This document shows positions 9,205 through 18,400 of a stretch of DNA of 64,000 bases, piece by piece. Numbering within the stretch: the first letter of the stretch is position 1; every line of letters starts with the position of its first letter. The notes beneath the pieces were generated by a model. It was given only the letters and a program-made list of their open reading frames with translations, was not told the DNA's origin and ran no database searches. The translations under genes and the position numbers were made by a program. Source of the DNA: a virus; IMG/VR virus record IMGVR_UViG_3300022866_000322, positions 157,343-221,342 of that record. The stretch is one strand, 5' to 3'.

Positions 9205-9469
9205 TCATTACCGCTTGATATCGTTGTTGAGCTAATTCTAAGAATTCTGTTCTGTCTACTTTGATTGGATTCTCATATGTGTCTTCTAAATACAGTTCGT
9301 CACTGTTCCACGTTGCCACGAATGATATCAGGTCAGGCGTGATCTTAAACAACCCATTACCGTATGTCATGTGCAACTCTGTTTGAATGTGTTCTCTTAG
9401 TGTGCGTCTGTTGGCTTGATAGTCCGTGGCCTGCTTGATTTCTGCAACTATGTTGTCTAATTCTGTCAT
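9155..9469 (-). CDS. Conserved small protein of unknown function (104 aa), first gene of the operon
   Basis: This mostly helical, charged protein has a central stretch (NGLFKITPDLISFVATW, then YENPIKVDR) that I associate with a conserved hypothetical protein of marine T4-like phages; I cannot name its function. The ATG at 9469 lies about 23 bases downstream of the predicted start site of a consensus sigma-70 promoter, and no clear Shine-Dalgarno sequence precedes it. As the promoter-proximal gene of the radical SAM/glycosyltransferase operon it should be expressed early. It has no signal peptide and no membrane segment. Confidence 0.75.
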   Translation of the reverse strand: MTELDNIVAEIKQATDYQANRRTLREHIQTELHMTYGNGLFKITPDLISFVATWNSDELYLEDTYENPIKVDRTEFLELAQQRYQAVMNDWHQQYNELRRLRRV

Positions 9470-9478
9470 GGTATTATA

Positions 9479-9519
9479 TAAAAAGAATGGATAAGCATAT
9501 TATACTGCCTATCCATTCT
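9479..9519 (-). terminator. Rho-independent terminator of the fibre/baseplate operon, overlapping a promoter
   Basis: Two 10-base arms, 9510-9519 and 9484-9493, pair perfectly on the minus strand (AGAATGGATA with TATCCATTCT) and are followed by TTTT. The hairpin ends transcription coming from the structural gene at 9541. The TATAAT of the sigma-70 promoter forms part of its loop, so new transcripts begin in the 3' arm and do not carry the full hairpin. Confidence 0.75.
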
Positions 9520-9527
9520 GTTGTCAA
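9499..9527 (-). promoter_or_regulatory. Consensus sigma-70 promoter (TTGACA-17-TATAAT) for the 9469-to-1 operon
   Basis: On the minus strand TTGACA occupies 9527-9522 and TATAAT 9504-9499, with a spacer of exactly 17 bases. Both hexamers match the bacterial housekeeping consensus perfectly. Transcription would begin near 9492 and read leftward into the small gene at 9469. A host-type promoter here suggests early expression of the downstream cluster. Confidence 0.88.
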
Positions 9528-9540
9528 CTACAATTAACTA

Positions 9541-10470
9541 TTAACCAATAGTTACTGAGCCCCAGACAGCAGACAAACCTGATGCTGTCTCTGGTGCTGT
9601 TACGTTTACTTTACTAACAAACTGTACATCAATGTTGTCATTGAAACTGCCGCCAGCGCCAGTAGCCGCGGCCTCAAGTGTTATTGTCCAAGTAATAATT
9701 GTGCCTACGTCACCATTTGCGCCTTGTGTACCATTTGACTTAACAGCAACTTGACAGAAGTCTGATGTGTATGGAGTGTATGCCGCACCTGACTCGTCGA
9801 CTCTTGAAATTACTTGGTTACTGGTTGTTAAATCATAATAACCAATGGTTAGATTGTTTGTGGTCTCAGTTTCGCCTGTGCCTGTACGTCCGTTGTTAGT
9901 GGTTGCTCTAAAATCTGCAACACCCCCAACTGCTGTTACCATTGATAGTGCTTGTGCGCCACGTCCTGTACCACCTGTGTTCGCACCTGCCGTTAAATCT
10001 AAATTAAGTTCGCCGCCTGCGTTAAAAAAGTAACGTGCTTGGTCTGCACTAGCAAATGTTGCTGTGCGGGTAAATGTAAATGTTGCGATACCGTCAGCAT
10101 CAACTGGATTGTGTGTTGTACCTGAATCTGTTGTGGTTGAGCCTTGTGCGTTAAAAACCAAACGATTCGTGTATGCTAGGTCAACGCCGTCATCAACACC
10201 AAGTTGGTATGCAACAATGTCACCTGTCACAACCGCAACAACACCTGTGCCTACACCAGTCTGATGTGTACGCACAATGTTCAGTTTGTTGATTACACTA
10301 GCCCACTCAGTGGCGCTGACTGTGTCACCGGCACTTTTAGTGGTTATTGCTGTTTGTCCGTAGCCTGCATCGCCGGTTCCAACAGACCAAGTTGTGTTAA
10401 GTTTGTTTCCCCCATTAATGAGAGTGTTATAATCGGCTGCTGATATGATCCCACCGGATTCGTATGCCAT
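9541..10470 (-). CDS. Virion structural protein, tail fibre or decoration type (309 aa)
   Basis: The N-terminus (MAYESGGIISAADYNTLING, about 1-20, then SATEWASVINKLN) is of the kind found in structural proteins of marine myoviruses, probably a short helical anchoring module. The remainder is rich in T, G, N and V with the low-complexity look of beta-structured fibre or decoration proteins. It is the last gene of the fibre block and ends just before a terminator. An AAGGAAG ribosome site precedes the ATG. It is unrelated at the N-terminus to the two MAYN-type fibres upstream. The exact virion location is unknown. Confidence 0.65.
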   Translation of the reverse strand: MAYESGGIISAADYNTLINGGNKLNTTWSVGTGDAGYGQTAITTKSAGDTVSATEWASVINKLNIVRTHQTGVGTGVVAVVTGDIVAYQLGVDDGVDLAYTNRLVFNAQGSTTTDSGTTHNPVDADGIATFTFTRTATFASADQARYFFNAGGELNLDLTAGANTGGTGRGAQALSMVTAVGGVADFRATTNNGRTGTGETETTNNLTIGYYDLTTSNQVISRVDESGAAYTPYTSDFCQVAVKSNGTQGANGDVGTIITWTITLEAAATGAGGSFNDNIDVQFVSKVNVTAPETASGLSAVWGSVTIG

Positions 10471-10490
10471 GTTCTACTTCCTTATGCTAT

Positions 10491-12146
10491 TTAACTATTT
10501 AGTTTCACAATGGCCTCAACTACTCCTGCGCCATCATCTAATTTATTTTCTAATGATCTTCCGATCACATTAAATGCAGTAACTTCACTCTTTGTTCCTG
10601 CACGAGCTAATCCGTTTCCTGCGGCAACTAATCGTTGCCCTTTCTTGATTGGGCCAATTACTCGAACTGGTACACGCCCGTTTACTGCAACTGGTGGATG
10701 TGTTGCATCACCACCAGCCCCACTGTTCATTAAGTATGCTGCCTTTGTACTAATAACGCCAAATACATCTTCACTTAATGCATCTGACGCCGCTGTAATT
10801 TCTTCTACACCACCTAGTGCAACAACTGTGCCTGCTGGGTATGCTGAATCACTAGCAAAACGCTCTGCCAAGTCAGCATATTGTGCTTGTAGCGAAACAC
10901 CAAAAATAGTATTAAATCGCATACCGTTACTTCCCAGGTTAACAGTATTACCCACAGTTGGGAATACTGAATTGGCAATGTAAATGTCTGTTACGTTAGC
11001 TCTTGTAGTGGCTACATTAGCACTAAACAGGTTGCCTGTAAAGCTGGTTTGGCTAATTACATTACTCCAACGGTTAGTTATGTTACCTAAAGTATATGTA
11101 ACATTTGCGGACGGGTTTACATTTGCTGTAAATGTAGTTGTTCCAACACCACCACCTAATCTTGTGTCAACATAATTCTTGGTTGCTATACTAAATCCAC
11201 TGCTTGCGGCTGTTGGATTTGCATAAACTTCTGCAAGTCCTGATGTTGCATTACCTTTAAAGAAGTTAGTATCAACACTTCCTTTGTTTAAACTGAATAT
11301 TACATCTTTGTTGTTTGTAAGTCCTTTGACATGCAATTGATCAGATGTAATTAAAATTTGTCCGTCGCTTCCTGCGCCAACTGTTAGGCCGGAATCGTTT
11401 GTTAATGATACTGCACCATTAATTGTTTGTGCTCCAACACCACCGTTTAGTATAATGTTATCAACACTAGTAGCTGAACTATCGCCTGTTCTAAATATAC
11501 CCAAAGTCGAGCTTGCGTTGCCTTGGAATGCATTGTTTGCAATTGCTGTTGATAAGTTCAATCCAGGCTTAATAGTTGCAAAACCTGCAACTGCTGTTGT
11601 AAAGTCTGATTCCTTACTCCAAATAGCAACTAGTGTGTTATCGACATAAATTTTTACAACAACATAAGTTGCACTAGGGCTTACTGCAACAATAGTATCT
11701 GGTATAGCACCCGAGTTACCTGTTGAGCTTGTTGCCGCTGGACCTACTGTAGTAAAGCTGGTTCCGTTATAAACTTTTAGTTGAAGAGTACTAGTATCCC
11801 ACCACTGTTCGCCAACTACCGGACTATTTGGTGCGCTTGCACCGCTAGACATTGTTGCTAGTGGTTTAAATGCTTGACTTGCGGCACCTTTTGTGGTTGC
11901 TGTGTTAATTTGCATTAACTTAGTTCCGGTGTCCCACCATAGTTGTCCTGGCAATGGGCCAGTCGGTGCAGATCCGTTAGCAAAGTTTTCTACTATACGT
12001 ACAACATTCTGATTTAAGAACGTGCCATATCCTGGGTAGTTTTTACCAACAAGTGTTAAACTGGTAGTTGTAGTGTCGATAGTTCCATCGGCTAAGCCTC
12101 CTGATATCAGCTCTGTACCGTTGGTTTGTGTAATATTGTATGCCAT
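10491..12146 (-). CDS. Tail fibre-like protein with C-terminal YADLAE processing/chaperone-like domain (551 aa)
   Basis: The N-terminal module (MAYNITQTNGTELI to about residue 80, with NQNVVRIVENF and GQLWWDT) is shared with the 373-residue fibre nearby and is probably the attachment domain; the GQLWWDT-type motif recurs as GEQWWDT. The middle is beta-rich repeat-like sequence. The C-terminal ~110 residues (YADLAERF, PAGTVVALGG, FGVISTKAAYLMN, GRVPVRVIGPIKKG) match the pattern of fibre-end domains thought to act in folding or self-cleavage (peptidase G2-like); that role is inferred. A late octamer CATAAATA lies upstream at 12169-12176. Confidence 0.75.
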   Translation of the reverse strand: MAYNITQTNGTELISGGLADGTIDTTTTSLTLVGKNYPGYGTFLNQNVVRIVENFANGSAPTGPLPGQLWWDTGTKLMQINTATTKGAASQAFKPLATMSSGASAPNSPVVGEQWWDTSTLQLKVYNGTSFTTVGPAATSSTGNSGAIPDTIVAVSPSATYVVVKIYVDNTLVAIWSKESDFTTAVAGFATIKPGLNLSTAIANNAFQGNASSTLGIFRTGDSSATSVDNIILNGGVGAQTINGAVSLTNDSGLTVGAGSDGQILITSDQLHVKGLTNNKDVIFSLNKGSVDTNFFKGNATSGLAEVYANPTAASSGFSIATKNYVDTRLGGGVGTTTFTANVNPSANVTYTLGNITNRWSNVISQTSFTGNLFSANVATTRANVTDIYIANSVFPTVGNTVNLGSNGMRFNTIFGVSLQAQYADLAERFASDSAYPAGTVVALGGVEEITAASDALSEDVFGVISTKAAYLMNSGAGGDATHPPVAVNGRVPVRVIGPIKKGQRLVAAGNGLARAGTKSEVTAFNVIGRSLENKLDDGAGVVEAIVKLNS

Positions 12147-12168
12147 TTTAAGTTTTCCTCAACTTTAT

Positions 12169-12176
12169 TATTTATG
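12169..12176 (-). promoter_or_regulatory. T4-type late promoter octamer
   Basis: CATAAATA on the minus strand, 23 bases upstream of the ATG of the 551-residue fibre gene. It matches the T4 late -10 octamer TATAAATA with one change and would be used by RNA polymerase carrying gp55. Confidence 0.6.
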
Positions 12177-12195
12177 CGTATTTAAAACTGTGGTG

Positions 12196-13659
12196 CTAAG
12201 AACTGTACGCTCTCACAACAGTGCCATATTCACCGCTTACTGCTGCCAATGCGCCTTGCGTTTGGCCAGCATCTTCTACTTTTCTCCATGTGCCGTCAAC
12301 CTTTACTTGCACGTCGTTAATACTTTTCCATGCACCACTTACTTTAACAAAGGCGTCTGTGACCTGTTTCCAATTTCCACTTACTCTAGTAGAGAACAAG
12401 CCTACTGGTGCTATTTCTAAAACTATCAATCCATTTTGTCCGTTGCCGCCCCCGCGAGCACCTCCGCCTGCAAATCCTGATTTGTAATACAATGTACCAA
12501 CACCGGTTGATGCACTGTTGGCTGGTAAGTTGCCTCCTGTTTTACCAGGGTTGGCTGGCACATCCGGAATACTGCCAGTGGGAATAGGGCCCTCGCGACT
12601 GGGACGAGAGAAGGTAAGTGTGTTACCGCTACCGCCTGTGCCACCAGGGTATCCACCACCACCTGCGCCACCACCGCCACCATCGGGAACACCTTTATCT
12701 TGGCCGTTCATTCCCCTATAGTCTGATGGTGTTGCACCTATAACATTGTTACCAATTGATGCATTAGGGTCGGTTGCTGGAAACAACCCTGCGCCGCCAC
12801 CTCCACCACCACCTCCGGCTATTAATATAGGAGTATTGTTGAGAAGCACAACCGAGGCTCCCCCACCGCCACCTCCGGTTCCTGATGCTCCATTAAAGCC
12901 TGACCTTCCACCTGTGCCACCGTTGAGTGATAGTGTAGAATTACTGCTTATGTTTGTTCTAGCATCGCCGGCGGCGCCGCCAGGACTCTGACCTCTCGGC
13001 TGATTGCCAGGACCGCCTTTACCGCCTTCGCCAACTACTACTTCTAGTGTATCACCTGATGTTGTCGTAAAGGTTAATGTATTGTACAGTCCCGGTGACC
13101 CAACACCACCGCTAACAGAAGCATCATTGCCGCCGCCTCCACCGGCACCACCCCATATGTGGGCTGTAATAGTTGCCGCATACGGAAGGACGGCCTGATA
13201 TCTTCCACTGGGAATCGCCGTAACAGTTAAGTTATCTTTAAGGTTAAAATTGTTTCCGCCTACAGGTGCTGTCACTGTTGCGGCAAGTCCGGCCGCTCCA
13301 CTGGTATTAGTTACTTGCCAACTAAGCAAATACTGTGTGCCTGCAACAAATGTTACTGTGTCTGAAGATGTACTTTGTGGATTGCTACCTGCTAGAACTT
13401 GTTCACCAGTAAAAGTCCCGCCAGTGATTGCCCACGAAAAACTGTCATCGCATGATGCTTGTAATGTGTGTGTCCCGGATGTATTTGGTATGTAGTATCT
13501 TGAAATTGTATATGTTACTGTCGTGTTACTATAGTCACGCCATACTGCATTGTTGTTTAAAAATGTGGGCCAAGAAGCATCACTTCGTAATACCAGATTA
13601 GTACGGCCTTGGGGGGAAGGATCAACTACAAATTCTTTAACAGTTAACCTAGTACTCAT
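12196..13659 (-). CDS. Glycine-rich putative adhesin / receptor-binding protein (487 aa)
   Basis: Three parts are visible. Residues 1-160 are a beta-rich domain. Residues about 165-420 are a glycine-rich region with runs such as GGAGGGGG and AGGGGGGGGAG separated by short variable segments. The C-terminal part has three related units, VSGNWKQV, VSGAWKSI and VDGTWRKV. Long G-runs alternating with variable loops are reminiscent of the polyglycine-helix sandwich of T4-like gp38 adhesins, which determines host range; that parallel is inferred. It overlaps the upstream fibre gene by 4 bases (ATGA), suggesting coordinated synthesis of a fibre and its tip. Confidence 0.65.
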   Translation of the reverse strand: MSTRLTVKEFVVDPSPQGRTNLVLRSDASWPTFLNNNAVWRDYSNTTVTYTISRYYIPNTSGTHTLQASCDDSFSWAITGGTFTGEQVLAGSNPQSTSSDTVTFVAGTQYLLSWQVTNTSGAAGLAATVTAPVGGNNFNLKDNLTVTAIPSGRYQAVLPYAATITAHIWGGAGGGGGNDASVSGGVGSPGLYNTLTFTTTSGDTLEVVVGEGGKGGPGNQPRGQSPGGAAGDARTNISSNSTLSLNGGTGGRSGFNGASGTGGGGGGASVVLLNNTPILIAGGGGGGGGAGLFPATDPNASIGNNVIGATPSDYRGMNGQDKGVPDGGGGGAGGGGYPGGTGGSGNTLTFSRPSREGPIPTGSIPDVPANPGKTGGNLPANSASTGVGTLYYKSGFAGGGARGGGNGQNGLIVLEIAPVGLFSTRVSGNWKQVTDAFVKVSGAWKSINDVQVKVDGTWRKVEDAGQTQGALAAVSGEYGTVVRAYSS

Positions 13660-14777
13660 GGGGTATACTTAAACCAAATGTCTCCGTCGGCACCATCACT
13701 AACGGTTGGATCTGCTGTGCTTACAAACTTTCTACTACCGTCCCAAAATACACCACGTGTCATTACATATTGTGTTGTGGCAACCTGTGTGGTATTGGCA
13801 CCAAATGTTGCTGTTGGTGCAACAGGAGTTCCTGTGAATGTTGGACCTGCTGTGTCTGCTTTTAGGTTAACATTTGCACTAAGTGCGGCAGTTTGTGCTA
13901 GGTTAACGCTGTCAAGTCTTCCGCTCAGTGTACTGATGCTAGTATTTGCACCAGTGACGTTGTTGTTGATTGTTGTAATACTGGTGTTTGCATAAGTTTG
14001 GAATGCACCAACATTGGCATTTATACCAGGTACAGTTGTCCCTACTACTGTACCTAAGTTTGCACTTGTAGTTTGTGCTCTTGTGTTGGAAAATGCTTGG
14101 TACGAACCTATATTGGCCTGCGTAGTGTCTATTTCAACATTAGCCGCTGTTACGTTTGCTCTTAGTGCTGACTCTGCGTCAGTTCTAACTGCAAGATTGG
14201 CATTTATGGTTGCTACATTAGCAGTCATTGCTACACCAGCATCATACCTGTTTTGCGCATCCACGCTGTCTACATATATCTTAGTAGTAACACCCATGTT
14301 GCTCGTAGCATTAGCAGATACTGTTGCTAGTCCTGTGTTGCCTTGGATGTTTAAAACATTAGTGCTTGTGCCCGCAACATTAGCAAATACTGCAATATTG
14401 CCATTATTGTTTGTATTTGTTACGTTTACAAGTCCGGCAACTTCTTTTATTTCTACGTTGCCACCACCACCAACAGTTAAGTTGCCGGCTATGTCTACAT
14501 TACCTGAAATGTTTGAGCCTACTTTAAACCAGGTCGTACCATTATAACTGTTTAGGTTGTTGGTACTAGTGTCGAACCACAGTTGTCCTGTAATAGGATT
14601 AGGTGGACTGGTACTTAATGCAAAGTTTTCCAGTATGTGTACAAAATTTTCGTTAGTAGCATCACCGTAGTTTTGAACTAGACGTCCAAAAAGCGTAATA
14701 CTAGTACTGGTGGTATCCTTAGTACCATCAAGTACTACTATTGTTGTTCCATCTGTTTTATTTACATTATATGCCAT
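13656..14777 (-). CDS. Tail fibre-like protein with MAYN N-terminal module (373 aa)
   Basis: Residues 1-80 (MAYNVNKTDGTTIV, ENFVHILENF, GQLWFDT) are homologous to the start of the 551-residue fibre, so the two probably attach to the same site or are alternative fibres. Residues about 95-330 are N-, A- and T-rich with coiled or beta-helical repeat character (NANVGAFQTYANTSI). The C-terminus contains TQVATTQYV and a short WDGSRKF end. It sits between the baseplate-linked 220-residue protein and the glycine-rich adhesin, which fits a fibre shaft. Confidence 0.7.
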   Translation of the reverse strand: MAYNVNKTDGTTIVVLDGTKDTTSTSITLFGRLVQNYGDATNENFVHILENFALSTSPPNPITGQLWFDTSTNNLNSYNGTTWFKVGSNISGNVDIAGNLTVGGGGNVEIKEVAGLVNVTNTNNNGNIAVFANVAGTSTNVLNIQGNTGLATVSANATSNMGVTTKIYVDSVDAQNRYDAGVAMTANVATINANLAVRTDAESALRANVTAANVEIDTTQANIGSYQAFSNTRAQTTSANLGTVVGTTVPGINANVGAFQTYANTSITTINNNVTGANTSISTLSGRLDSVNLAQTAALSANVNLKADTAGPTFTGTPVAPTATFGANTTQVATTQYVMTRGVFWDGSRKFVSTADPTVSDGADGDIWFKYTP

Positions 14778-14783
14778 TGTTTA

Positions 14784-15446
14784 TTACCCCTGACTTGTCA
14801 AGTTGGTCAGTGTTTGTATTCTAACTGTGTAGTCAATCTGTATCAATCTGTTGAGTGACTTTTGCACAGGGTGGAATACTACATGTGTTAACAACTTGCC
14901 TGTTGTTGCTAATCCACTTGTACCATCTGTGCTTCTTGCTTTAAGTCCAAGCTCGTCGAATGTGTATGTGTCGTCAAGGGTAGTTGAATTGTCAAATGCG
15001 CTTTGTCCTGTTGGTTCGCCATAATCAAGCAAGCAACTTACTACTATGTCTGTAAATACCTTGCCTGGTGTGTGTCTAATTTCCATCTTGTTGCGTGTAG
15101 GATCAGTGTTAAGTGTACTGGTGTTGTCTACAATCTTAGCAAAAGTTGGGTTGTACAAATTACTGTTGCTGGTATTGGTATTGCTTGGCAAATAGTTGAT
15201 GACCCCTGTTGGATCAACACTAGTACCTCCGTTACCAAAATGCATTTCGTAAATGTAACCTTGTTGTTTATTTGCAAGGTTGTATGCGATTGCTTCACTG
15301 ATGTTTTCATAGTGAATAGCATTTCGCTTGTTAATAAAGATTTCCCCAGACTCTGGGTCAAAAATCTTAATGTGTCCTTGAACGTGTAAACCACCGTGCT
15401 CGTCTGGTTTTGGTTCAAGTTCTGAATTTTCAGGTAAGGTTTGCAT
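14784..15446 (-). CDS. Conserved virion structural protein next to the baseplate genes (220 aa)
   Basis: The sequence HIKIFDPESGEIFINKRNAIHYENIS (about 21-46), IYEMHFGNGGT and HPVQKSLNRLIQIDYTVRIQ is a pattern I associate with a conserved structural protein of T4-like cyanophages. I place the start at the ATG at 15446 (MQTLPENS): GGAAG precedes it and a late octamer GATAAATA lies at 15470-15477. The upstream in-frame ATG at 15491 would put that promoter inside the gene. The location is probably the baseplate periphery or fibre connector, by gene order. Confidence 0.7.
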   Translation of the reverse strand: MQTLPENSELEPKPDEHGGLHVQGHIKIFDPESGEIFINKRNAIHYENISEAIAYNLANKQQGYIYEMHFGNGGTSVDPTGVINYLPSNTNTSNSNLYNPTFAKIVDNTSTLNTDPTRNKMEIRHTPGKVFTDIVVSCLLDYGEPTGQSAFDNSTTLDDTYTFDELGLKARSTDGTSGLATTGKLLTHVVFHPVQKSLNRLIQIDYTVRIQTLTNLTSQG

Positions 15447-15469
15447 ATTATTTTCTTCCGTGTCTAGAG

Positions 15470-15477
15470 TATTTATC
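15470..15477 (-). promoter_or_regulatory. T4-type late promoter octamer
   Basis: GATAAATA on the minus strand, directly after the stop codon of the giant structural gene. The expected start of transcription is near 15463, leaving a short leader with GGAAG before the ATG at 15446. It allows expression of the fibre genes independently of the 14-kb gene upstream. Confidence 0.6.
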
Positions 15478-15487
15478 TGGGGTTTAA

Positions 15488-18400
15488 TCATGGAGTATAA
15501 CTCCTCTCTGCTTTGATGTATTCAGCCCACTCAGTGGTACTAGAATCCAGTGTATCACCAGTTCCGTATGCCTTCCATAAGTAGTCCTGTTTAATTGTTT
15601 TGCCTGTTACACTAACATTACCAGTACTAAGTACTTCACCTAGTATGTTAAGTGCGGAAACATTAGCTGTTGTTGTAGTGCCATTGATACTAACATTAGC
15701 ATTAGCAATTCTTAGGTTGCCATCAACAAAGTCTACAGCAACCACATTGGCGTTTGCTACAGTTTCAAGTATTCTAACATTTGCTGTAGGACCAGTCTGC
15801 GTTATGTAATCACCAATGTTAGCACTGATTGTGTTGTTTAACGACACACGCCATGTAACATTTGCGGCTACTTTCTTTTCACCCGTTAGTGAGTTGGTTG
15901 TTGCTAGTGCTATGTTTGGTAACTGCTGTGCCAATGAGCTATCAACTACACGAGCATTGGCATAGTGTACGTTTGCACCAGTGCCGTCAACTCCTCTGCG
16001 CAACTGTGAAATTGTGTTGGCAAATACCTGCTTAACGTTTGATGTGTTGATGTATGCGTTAGCATTAGCAAACACATTTCCTAATACTAGGAAAACATTA
16101 CTGCTGTATGTAATCAAACTATCTGTTGCAAACTCAGTGTTGGCTGTCCAAACATCAGCACTGAGCATTTTAGCATCATCATACTTCTGGTAGTAGTAAA
16201 TCAATTCACCGTTGATGAATACCTCACCTGGTGAACCACCGACTCCAGTGCCTGGATCTGGTAGCAAGGCAGCGTTGTCAACAAATATGTTAACATCGTC
16301 AAGAGCCAAGTTAGCAGTAAGTGTTGTTGTACTGTTTGCACTTATTCGGTAGTAACTTCTGTCACGGTCCATTGGTTCAAACACTCTAAAGCCATAACTT
16401 GCAGTGTTTGACGCTGTATTAGTAAACACACGCATTTCAAGTGTGTCATACATTCTACCCGGAACTAGTTCTTCTGGTGCATGACTATTGTAAGCATCTA
16501 AGTAGAAACCACCAGCAATGTTAATGTCCTCTGGTCTAGTTCCTAGTGCGGTGTCTGTGTAAAAACTTGCAATGTTGCTGTCAAGTAAGTCGTCAATGTA
16601 CAAGTTACTGATCTTAACATTAGCAGTACCGGAACCTAACACATCCATAACATTAGCAGTAGTTGCAACACCATTTACGCGAACAACATTAGCATCAAGT
16701 TCTAAGAAACCTTGCTTTTCTTGGATAACTGCAATTTCTTTTACACTAGTATAGTTGTTCAACACTCTTGCGTTTGCAGTTGAATTAGTCTGAGTAATGT
16801 AGTCGCCTTCGTTTGCACTTATACTTTCACCTAACGACAACGTCACAATACTTTCGATCGGTTGCCCACTTAGCATCATTTCATCACGTGACACGCTTAC
16901 TACTCTGAACGTTGCATTGTTCTCAAAATTGAAGGTTTCGTACATGCCCTCAATTTTAATAGGATCATTTAGATTAAAGCCACGGTCAACGAAGTCTACC
17001 TGTTGTGTGTTTGCACTAGTAATCTTATGACCTGTGTAGTTGAATCCAATTACATTGCTCGTTAAGGTAAAGCTGTTAGATGTAAACGTCTCTCCACTTA
17101 TTTTATTACCAGGATAACTTGTACCAAACATCAATTGATTGATGTCTTTGCCTGGTCTTCCAAAACTTGGAACATAGTAACTGGTTATTCTATCTGCGGC
17201 ACTAAGCAATACATTACCGCTATCAATTTCTGTAAAGCGTGTAAAGTCAAACACTGTCTGCGAACTTACATTTGCGTTTGTAGCCAAGTATGCTGTGTTG
17301 TTGTAGAATATAATGTTGCCACTTGTGATATACAAGTTGCCGTCTATTTGTGTAATTCCGTTGCTGTTGAAATCATACTGTTGTACAAAGTTGCCTACGT
17401 CATCTGCTACAAACAAGCGTGTACCGTCGTGTCTCATGTACAAGCCAGTTGGATTAGTTGCATTCAAGTCTGCTGAATTATTAAGTGTAGCAGTTGAGAT
17501 ATCCCATGCCGTTGAAAGTGTATAACTCCATATCTTGTTATACTGCTGTCCAGTTACAAACAGTTCTTTACCATCTTCTCTGAAGCGCATACCTGTTGGA
17601 ATATTTTCTTCGCTAGCCACGCTCTTGCTTCGTGTGCTGTATGTTGCACTGCTTGCTAACCACGGAATGCTAAGTTCATATTCAAACACTGTGTCATTTG
17701 CTGTGCCTAACACGTACATTCTTGTGCCGTCTGTACTGAATTCAACACTAGTTGCACTTGTTTCTTGGCTGTTAATGCTTACAACACTGATGTTAGCGGC
17801 TGTATTAACAAACCAAGGAGTAGCAAGTCTGTACTCGTAAACGCTGTTACTTGTATCCCCAACAGTGTACATGCGAGATCCGTCTTCTCTAAAGAACAAA
17901 CCTTGCACACTGGTGTCTTGAACATTAACATTAGCTACAGCAACGTTGCTTGCCGTTGTAACTTCCCATGGTGTACCTAGTGTGTACTCATACACACTGT
18001 TTGATGTGTCGCCTGCGATATACATTTTAGTACCGTCAGGTTTGAAAAATACATCTGTAATAGTAGTATCTTGTGGAGCAACATTTGCATTGCCGTCAAG
18101 TTCTATTCTGTTCAAGTCATAGCTGTTTGCAAAGTTGCCATTTACTACAACAGTATCTTCGTATGCAACATTCGCGGTCCATTGTGCTACATTACTGGTG
18201 TAGGTTATTCTATCAAATTTAATTGTGCTGTCTATGCTTCTAACAGTGTTGTATCCACCTTGGCTATCAAACTCACTGTTTAACATTGCATACGCTGTTG
18301 CACCCTCACCTGTGCCGTTAATTACCACGTTTGGTGTAGTAGTGTATCCTGATCCTGCCTTTGTAACAGTAATACTAGTTACAGTTCCATCAGCGGCACT

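Noticed and set aside
12221-13495. Proline-rich reading frames on the plus strand
   Set aside because: They are the reverse complement of the glycine-rich adhesin (GGN codons become NCC proline codons) and have no ribosome sites.
10510-15389. Several plus-strand frames of 60-180 codons opposite the fibre genes
   Set aside because: They lie wholly within well-supported minus-strand genes, have low-complexity composition mirroring them, and carry no start signals.
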